NCBI GenBank assembly: GCA_934045905.1
Contig: OW203773.1
Span: forward strand, 16,727,246 to 16,791,245
Length of the DNA stretch: 64,000 nt
Reading direction: 5' to 3'
Source: Leuctra nigra
Taxonomy: Eukaryota; Arthropoda; Insecta; Plecoptera; Leuctridae
The notes beneath the pieces were generated by a model that did no database searches, had not been told where the DNA came from, and worked only from the letters and a program-made list of their open reading frames with translations. This document shows positions 46,771-58,969 of this stretch, piece after piece. A program made the position numbers and the translations under genes. Each line of letters begins with the position of its first letter. The first letter of the stretch is position 1.

Positions 46771-47872
46771 TATTGATATTTTGGCGGGAAACGGTATTCC
46801 AGTCGAGTGATGTCATTAATGACGTGCCCATGGTTACAAGAAAATAATGTGACATCTATCGACGAATAATATACTGTTTCCCGCCAAAAAGTCAACCAAA
46901 TTTAAAATTCATATTTATCAAAGAAATTTACACTTTTGAGGGTGAAAATTGTGTGTTTTACCAACATGTTGTTATTTTGAAAAATTGCATTTTATCTGCA
47001 TTAAAAAACATTTGCAAATTACCTATTAGTAGACATCACATCAATAGTGCAGCAGGCAGGATATTCAATCAAACATGTCACTTACAGTTCAACATCGCTG
47101 TAGTTATGGTAGCTATTTGAATTTAACTTTGAGCTAACCAGAAAATTATTGTAGACAATTTTACATGAAGTTATCGTGTTTAAAACTTCAGAAATCTCCC
47201 ACATTATTTGGCTCAACTTGAAGATTCCATAACGTTCGTTCAATTGTGGATACAATCGATAGTCATATATTTCAAATAAATTTGAATTCTTTAGTATCAG
47301 TGTTCCGACCAAAAATATAACTACAACCTCTTTGGTTCCGACTCAGGTCGATTTCTAAAACAAAATTAGAGTTGCTGCAAATTCATTCTCTTTGAAAGTA
47401 ATATTTTTGAACTTTCACATTACAACTTGGTATATTTGTCATATTTAGGTGACATTTTCAGCCCTGTGTGTACAGTATTATGATCACATCTGCCGTGTCT
47501 CGCCCATGATGTATTTGGGGGCCACCCTGTCAGTTTATTGCAACATCACTCAACCCACCCTCTGTTATAGCTGGATCAATTTGCATCACTTACAATCATC
47601 AGATATTGACTAAACTCTATCAAATATCAATCAATCGTTTGTCATTGTGCCTTGTGGTAGCAATGCCAATTTATTACCTTCATTTCATTTTGTGTTGTCT
47701 TTAACCCCATTTGTATAATATGAATGTATATAACATCGCACTGTTCTGAAACTAAATATGGGGGAACAGTAGGAAGGTGGAATATCTTCCATCAAAAAAA
47801 ATATATGGCAAAATAATACTGAATACAAAAATTAAATAAATATATAATAATAATAATCTATCCGCTGGTTTA
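46771..47872. other. Unassigned DNA with one weak coding candidate
   Basis: A minus-strand frame of about 76 codons (47312-47082) has a hydrophobic start and reads like the end of a membrane protein, but it lacks a start codon and a clear acceptor. Nothing else was recognised. Confidence 0.3.
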
Positions 47873-47879
47873 ATGGGTC

Positions 47880-48130
47880 AGGTGGTGGGTGTTCCCACCA
47901 ACACTAGGGCCGCAGGACTACTGGAGACCGGCTGGCCACACCTGGCATCTCCTCCTCGTCTTCTTCTTCTTCCTCCACTTCCAATTGTTCCACAAATTCC
48001 TTCCACCGTGTTCTGTCCTCCCACTGTCTCTCAGCCTCCAACTCACTCCAACTTCCTCCTCTCTCCAAAACATCGTCCTTAATCACTTCAATCCACCTCT
48101 CTCTTGGTCTTCCTACTCTACGTGGTCTTA
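47880..48130 (-). pseudogene. Non-LTR retrotransposon C-terminal fragment
   Basis: The minus strand reads RPRRVGRPRERWIEVIKDDV, then a W-S-E-L-E-A-E and DRTRWKEFVEQL pattern. This is the usual C-terminal tail of insect non-LTR reverse transcriptase proteins. The end is a Glu/Asp run. No catalytic part is left. Confidence 0.75.
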
Positions 48131-48159
48131 TATTCTATTATATATTATATATCAATATT

Positions 48160-48760
48160 CATTTTAGAGAAAGACTGTTTGGACAATAAAACGTTTATTG
48201 ACAACGTTTCGAGCACAATTTCATACTCTTCTTCAGGTACCCACTGTACTAACAAAAACAATCAGATATAAATGACAAGATTATGGACACTGCTCACAAA
48301 AACTAACCAGAGCAAAAAATTACTGATAAATTACTGATAAAGTATTGATAAATGTGACAGTGAAAGTTTTATTTTAATGATAATTATGTAATTTCTTATG
48401 AGAAATATACAAAATTTCATACAAATTTTCATAATTTCATTTAATATAAGAAACAAAGTATTATTTTTTAATTTCTTAGGCGTTTTCCTAAAGCCTAAGA
48501 AGTTGAAAAATAAATATTTGTTTCTCATATTAAATGAAAGTATTACAAAAATACAAAAAGAATATAAAATATAAACCAAAAAAAAACAACAATAAAACAA
48601 CAATATGTGAAATTGTTTTCATAGATCTCTTTTATGATGTTATCAGTTGTGTGTTGTTTTTTCTATTATTAAATGTTATATATTTTGTCTTTTTTATTGT
48701 TCCTATCCCTGATGAGGAGTTAAAAAGATCAATCGAAACATCGCTCTCATTTCATTTATT
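48160..48760. mobile_element. Possible Penelope-like or foldback remnant
   Basis: Left text caacgtttcgagcac ... cttcttcagg and right text cctgatgaggagt ... tcgaaacatcg are a loose inverted pair. They resemble the conserved ends of Penelope-like elements. An AT-rich stem (48418-48475 with 48490-48548) lies between. No reverse transcriptase frame. Confidence 0.4.
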
Positions 48761-49660
48761 GAACTTACCGTATTGTTTATTTTATTATTTTTTTTTTCCT
48801 AAATCATTATCGTAATTTTTTGCACACTTGTAATGTCGACGTTGCGTGTCCGGTCCCACGGGCCAGCCACTGAGCCACTCCGTCAGCTGTTGGGCGTGTT
48901 GTATACAAGCCGCGTGGTTGTTAGGGTAACCACCAATAGTGTTAATAATTGATACTGATATCGACCCGGGATATTATCTAGGCCTAAAGGTTGCCACTCT
49001 TGATGGCACAGTTAGCAGTGGACATGAAACTATAGACAGAACAAAAGTGGAATGAGAGAAAATAGACGTTTTTAAAATAGAGTCGTTTGTAAAAAAATCC
49101 TGAAATAAATCAATAAGTTCGGTGGTCCCGATAAGTAGGATAAGTTCACTTTAGACTGAAGTTCAATTTAGCGGTCAAGATAGTTGTGTTTCATTGGCAG
49201 TTGCCAAAGTTCCTTTTTCATCTTTTTCAACTGATACTACCGATATCATTACCTGGAATTGTACAACCGTGCCTTGATGATTTTAGATTTCACAAATTAT
49301 TACTTTTAATTCATGCAATAATTTTAACAGTATTCACTGATTTTTCTCAAACATTAAACAAAACGGAGCAGAAATAAACATTCAAAATTAACCTTTAAAC
49401 CTATTAATAGTATTAAATCTGTTAAATTCAGTGCCTGAAAAGCTTAATGAATTTTGTAAAATTTGCCTCAAAAATAAATAATTATTTTGTGAAAATTTAA
49501 GAAGTTATTAATAAAATTATATTCGACAAAGAAATGATGAGAAGAATGTCATTCTATATAAATTTTAAACTATGATGTAAACATTATAACACATAAAATA
49601 ACAGTGATAGGCAAAACAGGGAGTTACTCCTTTCGGAATACATTTATCAGCAATTTTTTA
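48761..49660. other. Unassigned intergenic DNA
   Basis: A somewhat GC-richer patch lies at 48836-48930. No gene or repeat was recognised. Confidence 0.35.
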
Positions 49661-49667
49661 TTGTGTT

Positions 49668-50052
49668 TAACGTCGTACTTTTCTGCAACTATGCTAAGGC
49701 GATGGATCATTGTTGATTATAATAACGACGAAGAATCTATTCTTATAGGTACACTCGGCCAAACAAAAATTGAACGTTGAACAAATTTGAATGACTGCTG
49801 GTCATGTCCCATAACCAATCAAAGCTTGTTATTATCATTGAAATGTGAGGTCACCTACTAGAGTGAGACAATGAGATTGCTTAGACTGACTTCTGATGGT
49901 GCGATCTTACATTTATCAGCCAATCAGATTTATTGAACGTTCAATTTTTGTTTGGCCAAGTGTACCTATAGGTAAGAATGGACGGTGGGAAGAAGTGGTC
50001 ATGGCCTATTAGGAAGGAACCTTCCCATCATTTGTCTCTCGACTAAGGGAAA
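49668..50052 (-). mobile_element. SINE copy split by a MITE
   Basis: SINE tail words (taacgtcgtacttttctgc) at 49668 and body words (ggtaagaatggacggtggga, cctattaggaagg) from 49970 belong to one minus-strand copy. A 211-bp MITE sits between them. Confidence 0.75.
49752..49962. mobile_element. TA-flanked MITE inserted in a SINE
   Basis: Ends cactcggccaaacaaaaatt and aatttttgtttggccaagtg, flanked by TA on both sides. 211 bp, no coding frame; Tc1/mariner-type by target site. Confidence 0.88.
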
Positions 50053-50059
50053 GGGCCTA

Positions 50060-50889
50060 AGGGCTCAGTCTGTGAGGTTGTCTGGAAAAACTAAAAAAAA
50101 TTAAATGTCAAACTAAACTTAGAGTTATTCTTCAATTTCGAAGCATTAGTTCAACAACCAGCCATTTACGTGTCACTTTGAAACGATTTTATTATACTTT
50201 TCATTTTCGCCGATTATTACCGGTCTAAAAATAGTTGACCAACAAAGAAGACATACATACATTCAAATCAATACCTTCAATACCCCCCCACCCCCCGCAA
50301 TAAATCAATCCCCTTCCACCTCACCAATATTGGACAATTACTTGCAACTATCCACTTAGCGGGTGGCTTTGTGGGGGCGGGGGGGGGGGGGGGGGGGGGC
50401 GTACATAATCGAATACCAGCCCCGAAGATATAAGTTCAAGTATATAAACATGAGATATTAAGGGTATTCAAGTGGTACCATGTGATTAAACATAAATAAC
50501 ACGAAATTGGCCAAACTATTTAACTTAAAAGGAAGATAATGTATTTTCCTCAATCGTAAGTGATTTTACAACCGCCGTTATTTTAGAAAAATTGCTGTAA
50601 AAATAGCGAAAAGGACTGTAAAATTCCTTAGGTATGTATAACATTTATTCATGCCAAGTTTCAGCTTGCTCTGTCGAACGGTTGTTCAGTTTCGATCTTT
50701 TCTGATATATTTTTGACTTTTCAAAATGGGTTGATTTCGCTAAATATCAATATCAGCTGACATCTACTTCAATATTTGCCCTGAAATTAAAAACTATTTA
50801 GGTTGCTAAATATTTATAGGTTATAAATAATGTTATCCTCTTCCTAATGTTATCATTATCGTAATTATCTTAATGTATAAAACAATTGT
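50060..50889. other. Unassigned DNA with poly-G tract
   Basis: It has a C-rich patch (50284-50300) and a G run of more than 20 (50377-50399). No gene. Confidence 0.4.
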
Positions 50890-51136
50890 GTGCCTCAGGG
50901 GTAGAAGGCCCGATGTCAACTATTACCATTTTGCGTTGCACACTTTTGGAATGATATAATCAAGCTCTATCAATTGCATTTGACGATGTGAACAAATACA
51001 GTTACATTGAAGTATTCTCCTACACAATGACTCATGTCACCATTACTAATATGATTGGATGAAGACAGAATTACTGGCTTACGAGCTCACCTCCAGAATC
51101 ATTAAAATGGACTTCTGCCCATCTACCTCTGATGTA
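50890..51136. mobile_element. TIR repeat (tacctcagaggtag family), copy 2
   Basis: It shares with 4344-4942 the words ttgcacacttttggaat, acacaatg, gagctcacctc and aaaatggacttc, and ends tctacctctgatg. It lacks the non-LTR insertion and so shows the unbroken form. Confidence 0.6.
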
Positions 51137-51195
51137 CGGAACTCTAAAGAGTTCGTTCAGACAGCAAGGATCTGGACCTTTAATATAAGGACCTA

Positions 51196-51264
51196 TAATT
51201 ATCATAATCATTCATCCGGCGCCATTATGTAGCTGCAGAACTGTGCGACGTTAAACACCATTTT
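51196..51264 (+). mobile_element. SINE tail fragment
   Basis: atcataatcattcatccggc then cagaactgtgcgacgttaaa, the 3' end of the SINE family. Confidence 0.7.
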
Positions 51265-51534
51265 AATTATATATTTTACATTTTATATATTTTACACTCC
51301 TAATTGCGCGTGGTCAATAAAAATCATCCCAATGCCCTATATGCCCTATACTATTCATAAGATAATGACCGGCCTGTCAGACAAATCTCACGCATTATTG
51401 ATTTCACTCGACGATATAATCTATGGCTTCATTTGTCAATGAATCGTTCAGGGGTAATAACTTACAGGTTGTGTCAGTCTTGTATCATAGAACGTATCAT
51501 GAAGTAGGGGAATGGAATCTAATCAAAAGGCGTC

Positions 51535-51840
51535 ATTTCCCTACAAACACTGGGAGGTCCCTGGACGCGTCCTAGGCCGTCCCAGATGGGCGTACGGGCC
51601 TGCCCAGGGACCTCCCGTCTTATGGGTGATTAGCATGGAGTGAGACTCCCGGGGCCTGCCACTGGGAATAAGCCCGGGCGGCGGCCTGGGCCGTCCCATG
51701 ACGCCCGCGCGGGAGGTATGGGCCGTCCCTGGACCCTCCCGGGCGGCCCGCGCGGGAGGCATAGGCCGGCCCTGGCCCCCGCCCGGGCGGCCCGCGCGGG
51801 AGCAGCTGCTCGCTTTGTAGCCCCCTCCCCCTACGCACAT
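51535..51840. repeat. GC-rich repeat island, copy 1
   Basis: A block rich in gcccgggcggcc and cgcgcgggag words within AT-rich DNA, starting at ctacaaacactggg. The word cccagtgtttgtag and related text recur inverted at 57025-57235. Open frames on both strands follow from GC content and are not genes. Confidence 0.65.
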
Positions 51841-54613
51841 TCCATAACGGTCACGTGCTAGCTTGCTAGGTACACTCTCATTCAAAATGCAGTACCTACA
51901 AAACGTGCCTCTGATCCAGACACGTGCATATAGGCACTAATTTTGAATGCGAATGTACCTGGAAAAAATACGTTTCATTAAGACATAATTAATTGCAAAC
52001 GTGAGTGACACGAGAAACGGGATTTTTTCACAATTTCGGAGAGTGGGCGTTGCCATACGAAAAAAATAATCCAGGTATTTTCTTCCAGGGTCAATGTATT
52101 AGTTCACAGTTCACGGAATATTTCACAACAGTTGTAATTTGTTATGTCAACTAGAAGAACAGTAGGTACCTACTCACACATTAGAAATGCATTTAAATGG
52201 TCAAATATTAATAAAAAAAAAATAGCCGGTACCTATATTATAAAGTTAATCAGTGGTTATTGGAAGTCATTTTATCTCGCCATGTTTCCCTATTGTTTGA
52301 AAGCTGTTCCACTGACCTGACACATTACCTAAGGTACCTCCTACTGTTTTTATTTTTAACGCATTTTTATTTGGAGGAAATATTTTGGGATCATTTGAAA
52401 TCCTCAACTTGACTGTCACATAATGGGGAAGTCTCGTGAAATTCAGATTTCAGAATAATAGACCCTTATTTTATGAAAGTTGATTATGTTGCTGAACACA
52501 GATGTGATTTTATTTTTGCTGTGGGATGAATAGTTTTCAAGGAATGAATTTACAAAGTTTGATTACTTTTAACAGGAAAATTTACAGAAAATTGACAGAT
52601 GATCCACAATGGTAACACATTAGTGTAAGTGGATTCTTGTAATACGTCGTTTTTCCCGCCAAAAGTCCCATTATAATTGAATTTCATTTGCATGAATTAA
52701 TTTTTAACATTTCGCGGGTGACAAATGTCAGTAATTATTTGCGTTGATATTTAAAAACTTACTGGAACAAAATTTCTAGAGACTTAAGTATTACCTACCT
52801 TATTCATAAAAAAATGAAGAAGGATAAAAAGATCCATAATTTTTGTTTATGAATCAGTTGTTGGATTTTGAAATTAGCAATTATTTTTTGATAATCTCTT
52901 ACAGGACGATTGAATCGTTTCAATAATAATTTTTTCACGTACTCTTCCCTACTTACTTAGGTACTATATTGTTTTGATAAATTACAAAAAATAAAATGCT
53001 ACACATAGGAGATTCACTGCAATTGAATTTTAGGAATAATAAAGAGCAGGAAAACACACGAAAATTAAAAAAAAAAACAGTTTCATATAATATAAACGTA
53101 TATTATTGTAAAAGATTATACTACCACATCACTTAAAATTTTTAAATGTCCTTCAACCTTCACACGTCACATAGTATCAAAACATTCTGAGGTAGGTACT
53201 ACCTGGCAGTGAGTCTGGCACGCTGTCTCTTTATCGACAAGACACAATTCGGATTTTACTTCACTCACGGATATGTTGGCACAATTTTTCATCTTCAGTT
53301 TTTCAAGAAAATGAATGCTATTGAATACGTATTTCTTTCATCTGAAAAAATAAAATTGCAAAGTATTTAGGTAATGTACCTTGTACTAATAATGTTCGCA
53401 AGATATTTGCAATTATTTATTATTGTAGGTACAGATTCTAACCTAAACAAGATTTATACAAGATCTTGAAAAGTTTAGCAAGATCATGCAGCGTATTGTT
53501 AGAAGTGTTTTTTATTTTTTGTGTAAATTTTTATTCGGTTAGACCAATGAAAGTCCAACATTTACAAGATCTTGTTAAATTTGTCAATATTTAACACTAT
53601 TATTATGCTATGCTCAAAAGAATTTTCCGATTTAATGGCCAGATACTGGATTCCATCCATAAATTATTAGCACACGGTCTTGTGGTGTCGAGGACTGACA
53701 TCCGCAATCTACGTGGATGCAACTTCTTTTGAGCATGAGGCTGCCTAGCAAATAGTTTCTACCTACTACACAAGAACTATTTATGTAAATAACTGCAATA
53801 GCAGATAGCTGCAAATAACAGTCTTTACAAAAATTTTAAAAATTGAATTTTTGGCACAGAGTGATCCCTAAAAAAAAGAAAGATAGATTCAATGAAGAAT
53901 TTGTAAATTGATAGGATAAACTTCTTGGCAATGAATAATACAAAAATCACTTTTGTGTTGTGTGACCTGCCACAATAATCACTTGAGGTACAATTATTAC
54001 CATTAGGTACACTATTTATTTAAAACCCCAATAAAAATTTGAAACATTCTATATTGCATAAATGTGATTTATAGGTAAGGTTAGAGGAAATACTACACAT
54101 ATAAAATACTAAAATGTGGCTTACCATCAGAGAGTTCTGAATCATTACATCTGTAGGGTAGGTAACATTTAATCCATTAACTCGATGAAGTCCCAAGTCC
54201 TGTGCATCTTCAGAATTCTCGCTAATTTGCCAAGAAGTAAATTTACTTTTTAATTGAAGTAGGTAGGCAATTAAATCGACTCTAGAATAAGAGCAGGGCA
54301 AGTTCACGGTGAATCTGTAGAACCTACAAAAAGTAAGGTGAAAGTTAGCAACTCAAATTAATTTCCTCTCAGCCATTCCGTGTTACGGGTGTACGGGTGT
54401 AAGATGCTATGTTCAGCATCTTATTCATCAAAATAAAAATAGTTCTAGGATCATTGTGCAGCCTTCTAAATTTTTTATGTAATTTACATGGTTCGACACG
54501 AAATTTAAATTTAAATGCGGTCCCACAATTTTACTGATAACAAAATAACTATTCAAACTTAAAAAAAAACTGATTACATATTTGGAATCAGCAAGAAAAT
54601 ACCATGAATTTAA
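51841..54613. other. Mostly unassigned DNA with weak minus-strand exon candidates
   Basis: Rich in the word taggta(c). Two minus-strand stretches look exon-like (54323-54125 and about 53340-53216) but do not join in one frame. A 12-bp inverted pair (tgctcaaaagaa, 53612 and 53720) may mark a small repeat. Confidence 0.3.
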
Positions 54614-55629
54614 TTGAGCGAGCGTAGCGAGCGTCACCACGGTACTCTTATGGCACTTTCTCTGTGTGTTTGTTTTTTTTTTTTTTTTTTTTTTTTTTGT
54701 GGTCACAGCCCAGGTCAAACCGCTCTAGCAATCGATCTGAAATTTTGTACACATACTAACGTAATCTATGCGGTCCCTGGGATCGTTTTTGAACGGGCTC
54801 CCGTGATTGGTTCAATTTTTAAAAAAATTATCTTTTGATTGGTTGCTTCGATCAATTTGAAATTTAGCAAAAACATTGCAACCAACATTGTACCCAATCA
54901 TAAAAAGTTTCAGCCAAATCCTCCTATTGGTTCAAATTTAAACCCATTTTTCATGTGATTTTTGACATTTAAACTAGAACAGATTGACCGATCAACTTAA
55001 AACTTCGCGTGGTCATTGGTACCAACATTTTAGGTATTTTTGCCAATTTTCAGTCTAATCTGTCGTTATTTTCAAAAGTTTTGTCATTTTAAGGTCATTT
55101 TATTCCGTAATCTTGAAAAATGTATACTAAATGGTCATCCCTGCCTTCTTTAAGCTTCTGCTCCAAGGCAAGGCCTGTAGAGCAGCCAAGCTATCCACAA
55201 TGTACAGTAAAATGAGAGCATTTTTGAGCTAGCGCATAAAATCGGATGCAGTACGAAGGAAAAATCCTCTAATTGGTTTAAGTTTAAATAATATCTTCTG
55301 ATTGGTCGACAATCAAAATGTTCACATAAAGTTCAAATTATGCATGGTGATCAAGACCAACTAATATTAAATTTTACATATTGTAAGCCCAATCAGTCAA
55401 GTATTAATTGTAATTTTACGAATTTAGTATGGGATGTCACAAGAGATTTCTGGAGAAAGTATGTAGGTAAGACTTCACGACACAATGGATCTGTTATTCA
55501 TCCAGAGTATTATGGAGATTGAAAATTTGCAGAGAAAATCGTCTTGTGCAGTGTCGTGTATCGTGACTATGGGGATGTTGCATGTTCTGTGCTCGCTCAT
55601 CAACGCGTTACACTGAGCGTTTTCCTAGT
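54614..55629 (+). repeat. Dispersed repeat 'gagcgagcgtagcgagcg', copy 2
   Basis: It begins attgagcgagcgtagcgagc, has a long T run (54672-54698), and ends gctcgctcatcaacgcgtta ... gagcgttttcctagta. Matches 10607-11941. Confidence 0.75.
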
Positions 55630-57024
55630 ATAAAAACATGCTTATTTATTTACATTTAATAATTCAGCAGTCATATGTATTATGTGGCATATGTCTGCAT
55701 TCGCATGGAATGGCTGCTCTCTTACCACCGCCGCGGCGCGTTAGAGGAAATTCAAAAGGTGCGGTTTATTTTTTTGGATGACAACATTCAATCTCAAAAT
55801 TTTTACTACGTATTTGAATGAAGCGGGACCACCATTCAATGTATGTATCTACTACCTCCGACAAGAATGTAATTTCCATGCAACATAATTTTTACTTTCG
55901 GATCACAGCAAAAATGTTTGTTATTGGCCTTGTAAGGTACCTACATAAACAAAAATAATTGATGTATATCTACAATCCTTGATAAAGTTAAATAATTAAA
56001 AATAATGAAAATATTTACCACTCTGCTCGGTTCGGTTCTTAATGTTTCGGCTCGGTTTGACGATACAGCTTGGTTCGCTCGCAGGACGAATACGCGCTTT
56101 GTTTCTGGAGTTCAATATCTTAATAGCCTATTTTCTTCCAGAGTAGATTCACCTTTAACAAGTAACATTATTAAAACTGCAGTAGGTACCTTGGTAGGTA
56201 TGTGGGATGGTTATTGGTTAATGTAGAGGTGAAAATATTCCCAAAATAGGCGGAGGTACGTACTAGGTACCTACAGGTAGGGTTTCCTACTGACTACTAC
56301 CACTGATATGTATAGACTACCACGCCAAGCAAACTGTTTACCTACTTTATTTATTTTATAAATACCTAAACTACCTAGTTGGAAATTTTACTTTGCATAA
56401 ATTGCTACATTTCAAAAATTTACATGTGAGGTTAATGGTTACTGAACATTGGTCACACTACCTATTGGTTTATTAGTATCCCCAGCATACAAAACTAAAG
56501 TAACAACGATTAATGCCTGGATACTTATGTAGTTGTGATGAAGACTCACCTTCAATGGGTTGTATGGCTCTGTGATGAAAATCCAAACAAAAGAGGCACA
56601 ACAAAACTGTAATTATTTCACGATTTGTGTCACATTAAATGGTTTGAACTGAGACAAACTATTCAGCAGTGAACACTGCATTCACGGACACAGATAATAA
56701 TTAAAATCACATTCAAAATCACTCAAAAGGACGTAAAGCCTACACACTCATGACACTGTGTAAAATATCAACAAACGTCAAACGCCGCGTTTGAAATGAA
56801 GAAGGGAGAACGGAAACAAGTTGATTCACGAAGATGGCCGACTGCCGAGTTCATAAAAGAAACTTTACTAATAACGTTTAAAATGGTATGAATACTTTGC
56901 TTTGGAATTGTAAACATATTTATTCTTAAATCAATATATCCATGTGAAATGTAGATGTAATTATTATAGAAATGAAGTTATAAATATGAAAAAAATAAGT
57001 CATTAGAGCAGCTCAAATTCAAAC
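55630..57024. other. Unassigned DNA, possible minus-strand 5' exon
   Basis: A strong minus-strand donor (ttgaag|gtgagt, 56548-56549) ends a stretch open without an ATG, so it might be a non-coding first exon. Nothing else recognised. Confidence 0.3.
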
Positions 57025-57235
57025 AGTCGTAGCGCCCGAGAGGGCCGTCCCTAGCCATTCCCGGGCGGGACCAAGACGGGACATTCCTAGAAATTTTACA
57101 GCCAGATAAAACGGATCGGTTGGGCTCCGTTGGGCAGGCCCAGGGCATGCCCTAGTAGTTCCCGCCCGGGACGTCCCACTTGGGCGCTAGATGGGCAGAA
57201 GCCCGGGCCGCCCAGTGTTTGTAGGGTTAAAACGA
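57025..57235. repeat. GC-rich repeat, copy 2, inverted
   Basis: It contains cccgggcgggacc and gcccgggccgcccagtg and ends with cccagtgtttgtagg, the complement of the 51535 start. Confidence 0.6.
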
Positions 57236-58169
57236 GAAATATTCTTACTGCTTTTATTGTAGGAATTCGTAATTTTTTTAAGTTCTAAATATAAATTTAC
57301 CAATTATAAATGGAAATGGATGCAAATGCTTTTAAAACCTTCTTATGCCAGGATGTGTATAGTATAGTACAAACAATGCCCCGTATCGTTAATGTTTACT
57401 ACGATAGTAGGATTTAGATTTATCGGTCTTTCATACTCTGAAGTTAAACCTTACTTAAGAATATGTCATTGGTTTTTGCCATGACAATACAGTCCTAATC
57501 AACTGTTTCAAATTTAGCAGGTAGCTATTGAAAAACTGACCATTATTCCATTTTAAAATATAGATAGCTAATCTTGATCATGTATCATCAAGTAGATTAT
57601 GACATTGATAATGTCATGATAGGTACGTGTGTAATATTGCTGATAAGTATCAATGATTTAGTATCACTTCCACTAATTATATTAACTTGGCGTCCATGCA
57701 TCCAATCAACTGCGATTATATAATTATGTATTTAATTATTAAGAAACTATCAGGTTTATACAAGACTTGACAGCGCTTCCCAAAACAAGTCAAACAAAAC
57801 TGAAATGTAATCCGTAAGTGTATTAGACGAGCTAAAATGATGATTATGATTATGATTATGATTATGATTATGATTATGATGATGATGATGATGATGATAG
57901 GAAGATGGACGTTGGGAAGGAAGCGGTTGCAGCTTATTATTGTTATGAGTTATGACCGCATATTATCTATGCAAGTTTACAGTCAAGTCAAGTTTAGGTA
58001 AACAATTAAACATAAAATATTTAAGTGTTTAGGAACCATAACTATTGAATGATAGAAATCCTGAGCCAACTTGCAACGTTATCTAAGAAGAAAGTAGGTA
58101 TTTGCAATTTAGCTGCCAAGAAAATGTAAACAAATATTAGTTCTTAGAATGGATAGCAAATTTGCTCTA
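57236..58169. other. Unassigned DNA with microsatellite-expanded SINE remnant
   Basis: 57838-57940 has (GATTAT)n then (GAT)n followed by aagatggacgttgggaagga, a minus-strand SINE tail whose repeat tract has grown. The rest is AT-rich without genes. Confidence 0.45.
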
Positions 58170-58372
58170 GAGGTACCCGGTTCGATTCCCACGACCAACA
58201 TTCCTGACTATAACTTTAATCGAGACAGGCAAATGCTGGGAAGGTTCCCTACTAAGAGGCCACGACCGCCTCCTTCCCACCGTCCATCCTCACCTATTCT
58301 TCATCATCATATTTCAATCATCATCATAATCAATTATCCGTCGCCATTAGCCTAGTAGTAGAACAGTGCACA
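58170..58372 (+). mobile_element. SINE copy, 5'-truncated
   Basis: B box ggttcgattccc near 58178, caggcaaatgctgggaagg, CAT-rich tract, ccgtcgccattagcctag. The first part of the head is missing. Confidence 0.8.
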
Positions 58373-58738
58373 ATCATACATTCAAAATAAAAGTATCAAC
58401 CCCTAAAAACTTTTAAAATATATGTGTGAATATCATTGAAAGTTTAGTTATAATATCTATTCTGAAAACATTGCACACCCTTTACCGCGTTTCAAGCCGA
58501 GAATAGAGAGGTATGTTTTGAAATCTCATAATATATTTATCAGTTTCTGTGACGTTCATTGCCACACGAACAGTTGTACCAACCTACGCAGAAATAAACT
58601 AGCGACAAAACTGATTGGGGTGTTAGTTTAGTTTTACACATTGTTTTCAAGTGATTATTATTATTTTCACAGAGCATACATAAATGCACCCTTCCAAACT
58701 AAATTGGAGTGGGAAAATGCTCACAAAATATTGGCTAC

Positions 58739-58907
58739 TGTAGTATTGTGTAGGGGAAGGGAACATTTACAGTTGGCAGCCGTGGAGGCGCTGCTAACTT
58801 CATTGTGCTGTGGGACCATAGACTAGAGAGCCAATCCGTCAAGCAGTCAATAAAGAACCACTGAACCTACCAGTTGTCTATTCTCAGAACCCTGACTTCC
58901 TACGACA
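58739..58907 (+). repeat. 5' LTR
   Basis: 169 bp from tgtagtattg to cctacgaca. It contains caataaagaacc (AATAAA near 58849), a likely polyadenylation signal. Confidence 0.93.
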
Positions 58908-58969
58908 AATGGCGACGAGGATGAGATCAAAATTGTGAGTAATTGAATCGGTCATCATCGGGGAGCAGG

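Noticed and set aside
47082..47312. Gustatory-receptor-like exon
   Set aside because: The hydrophobic start and general feel are suggestive, but there is a stop just upstream, no acceptor in phase and no receptor signature motif.
51541..51885. Long frames on both strands in the GC-rich island
   Set aside because: Stops are rare at high GC; the residues are Arg/Gly/Pro/Ala runs with no domain and the repeat occurs elsewhere.
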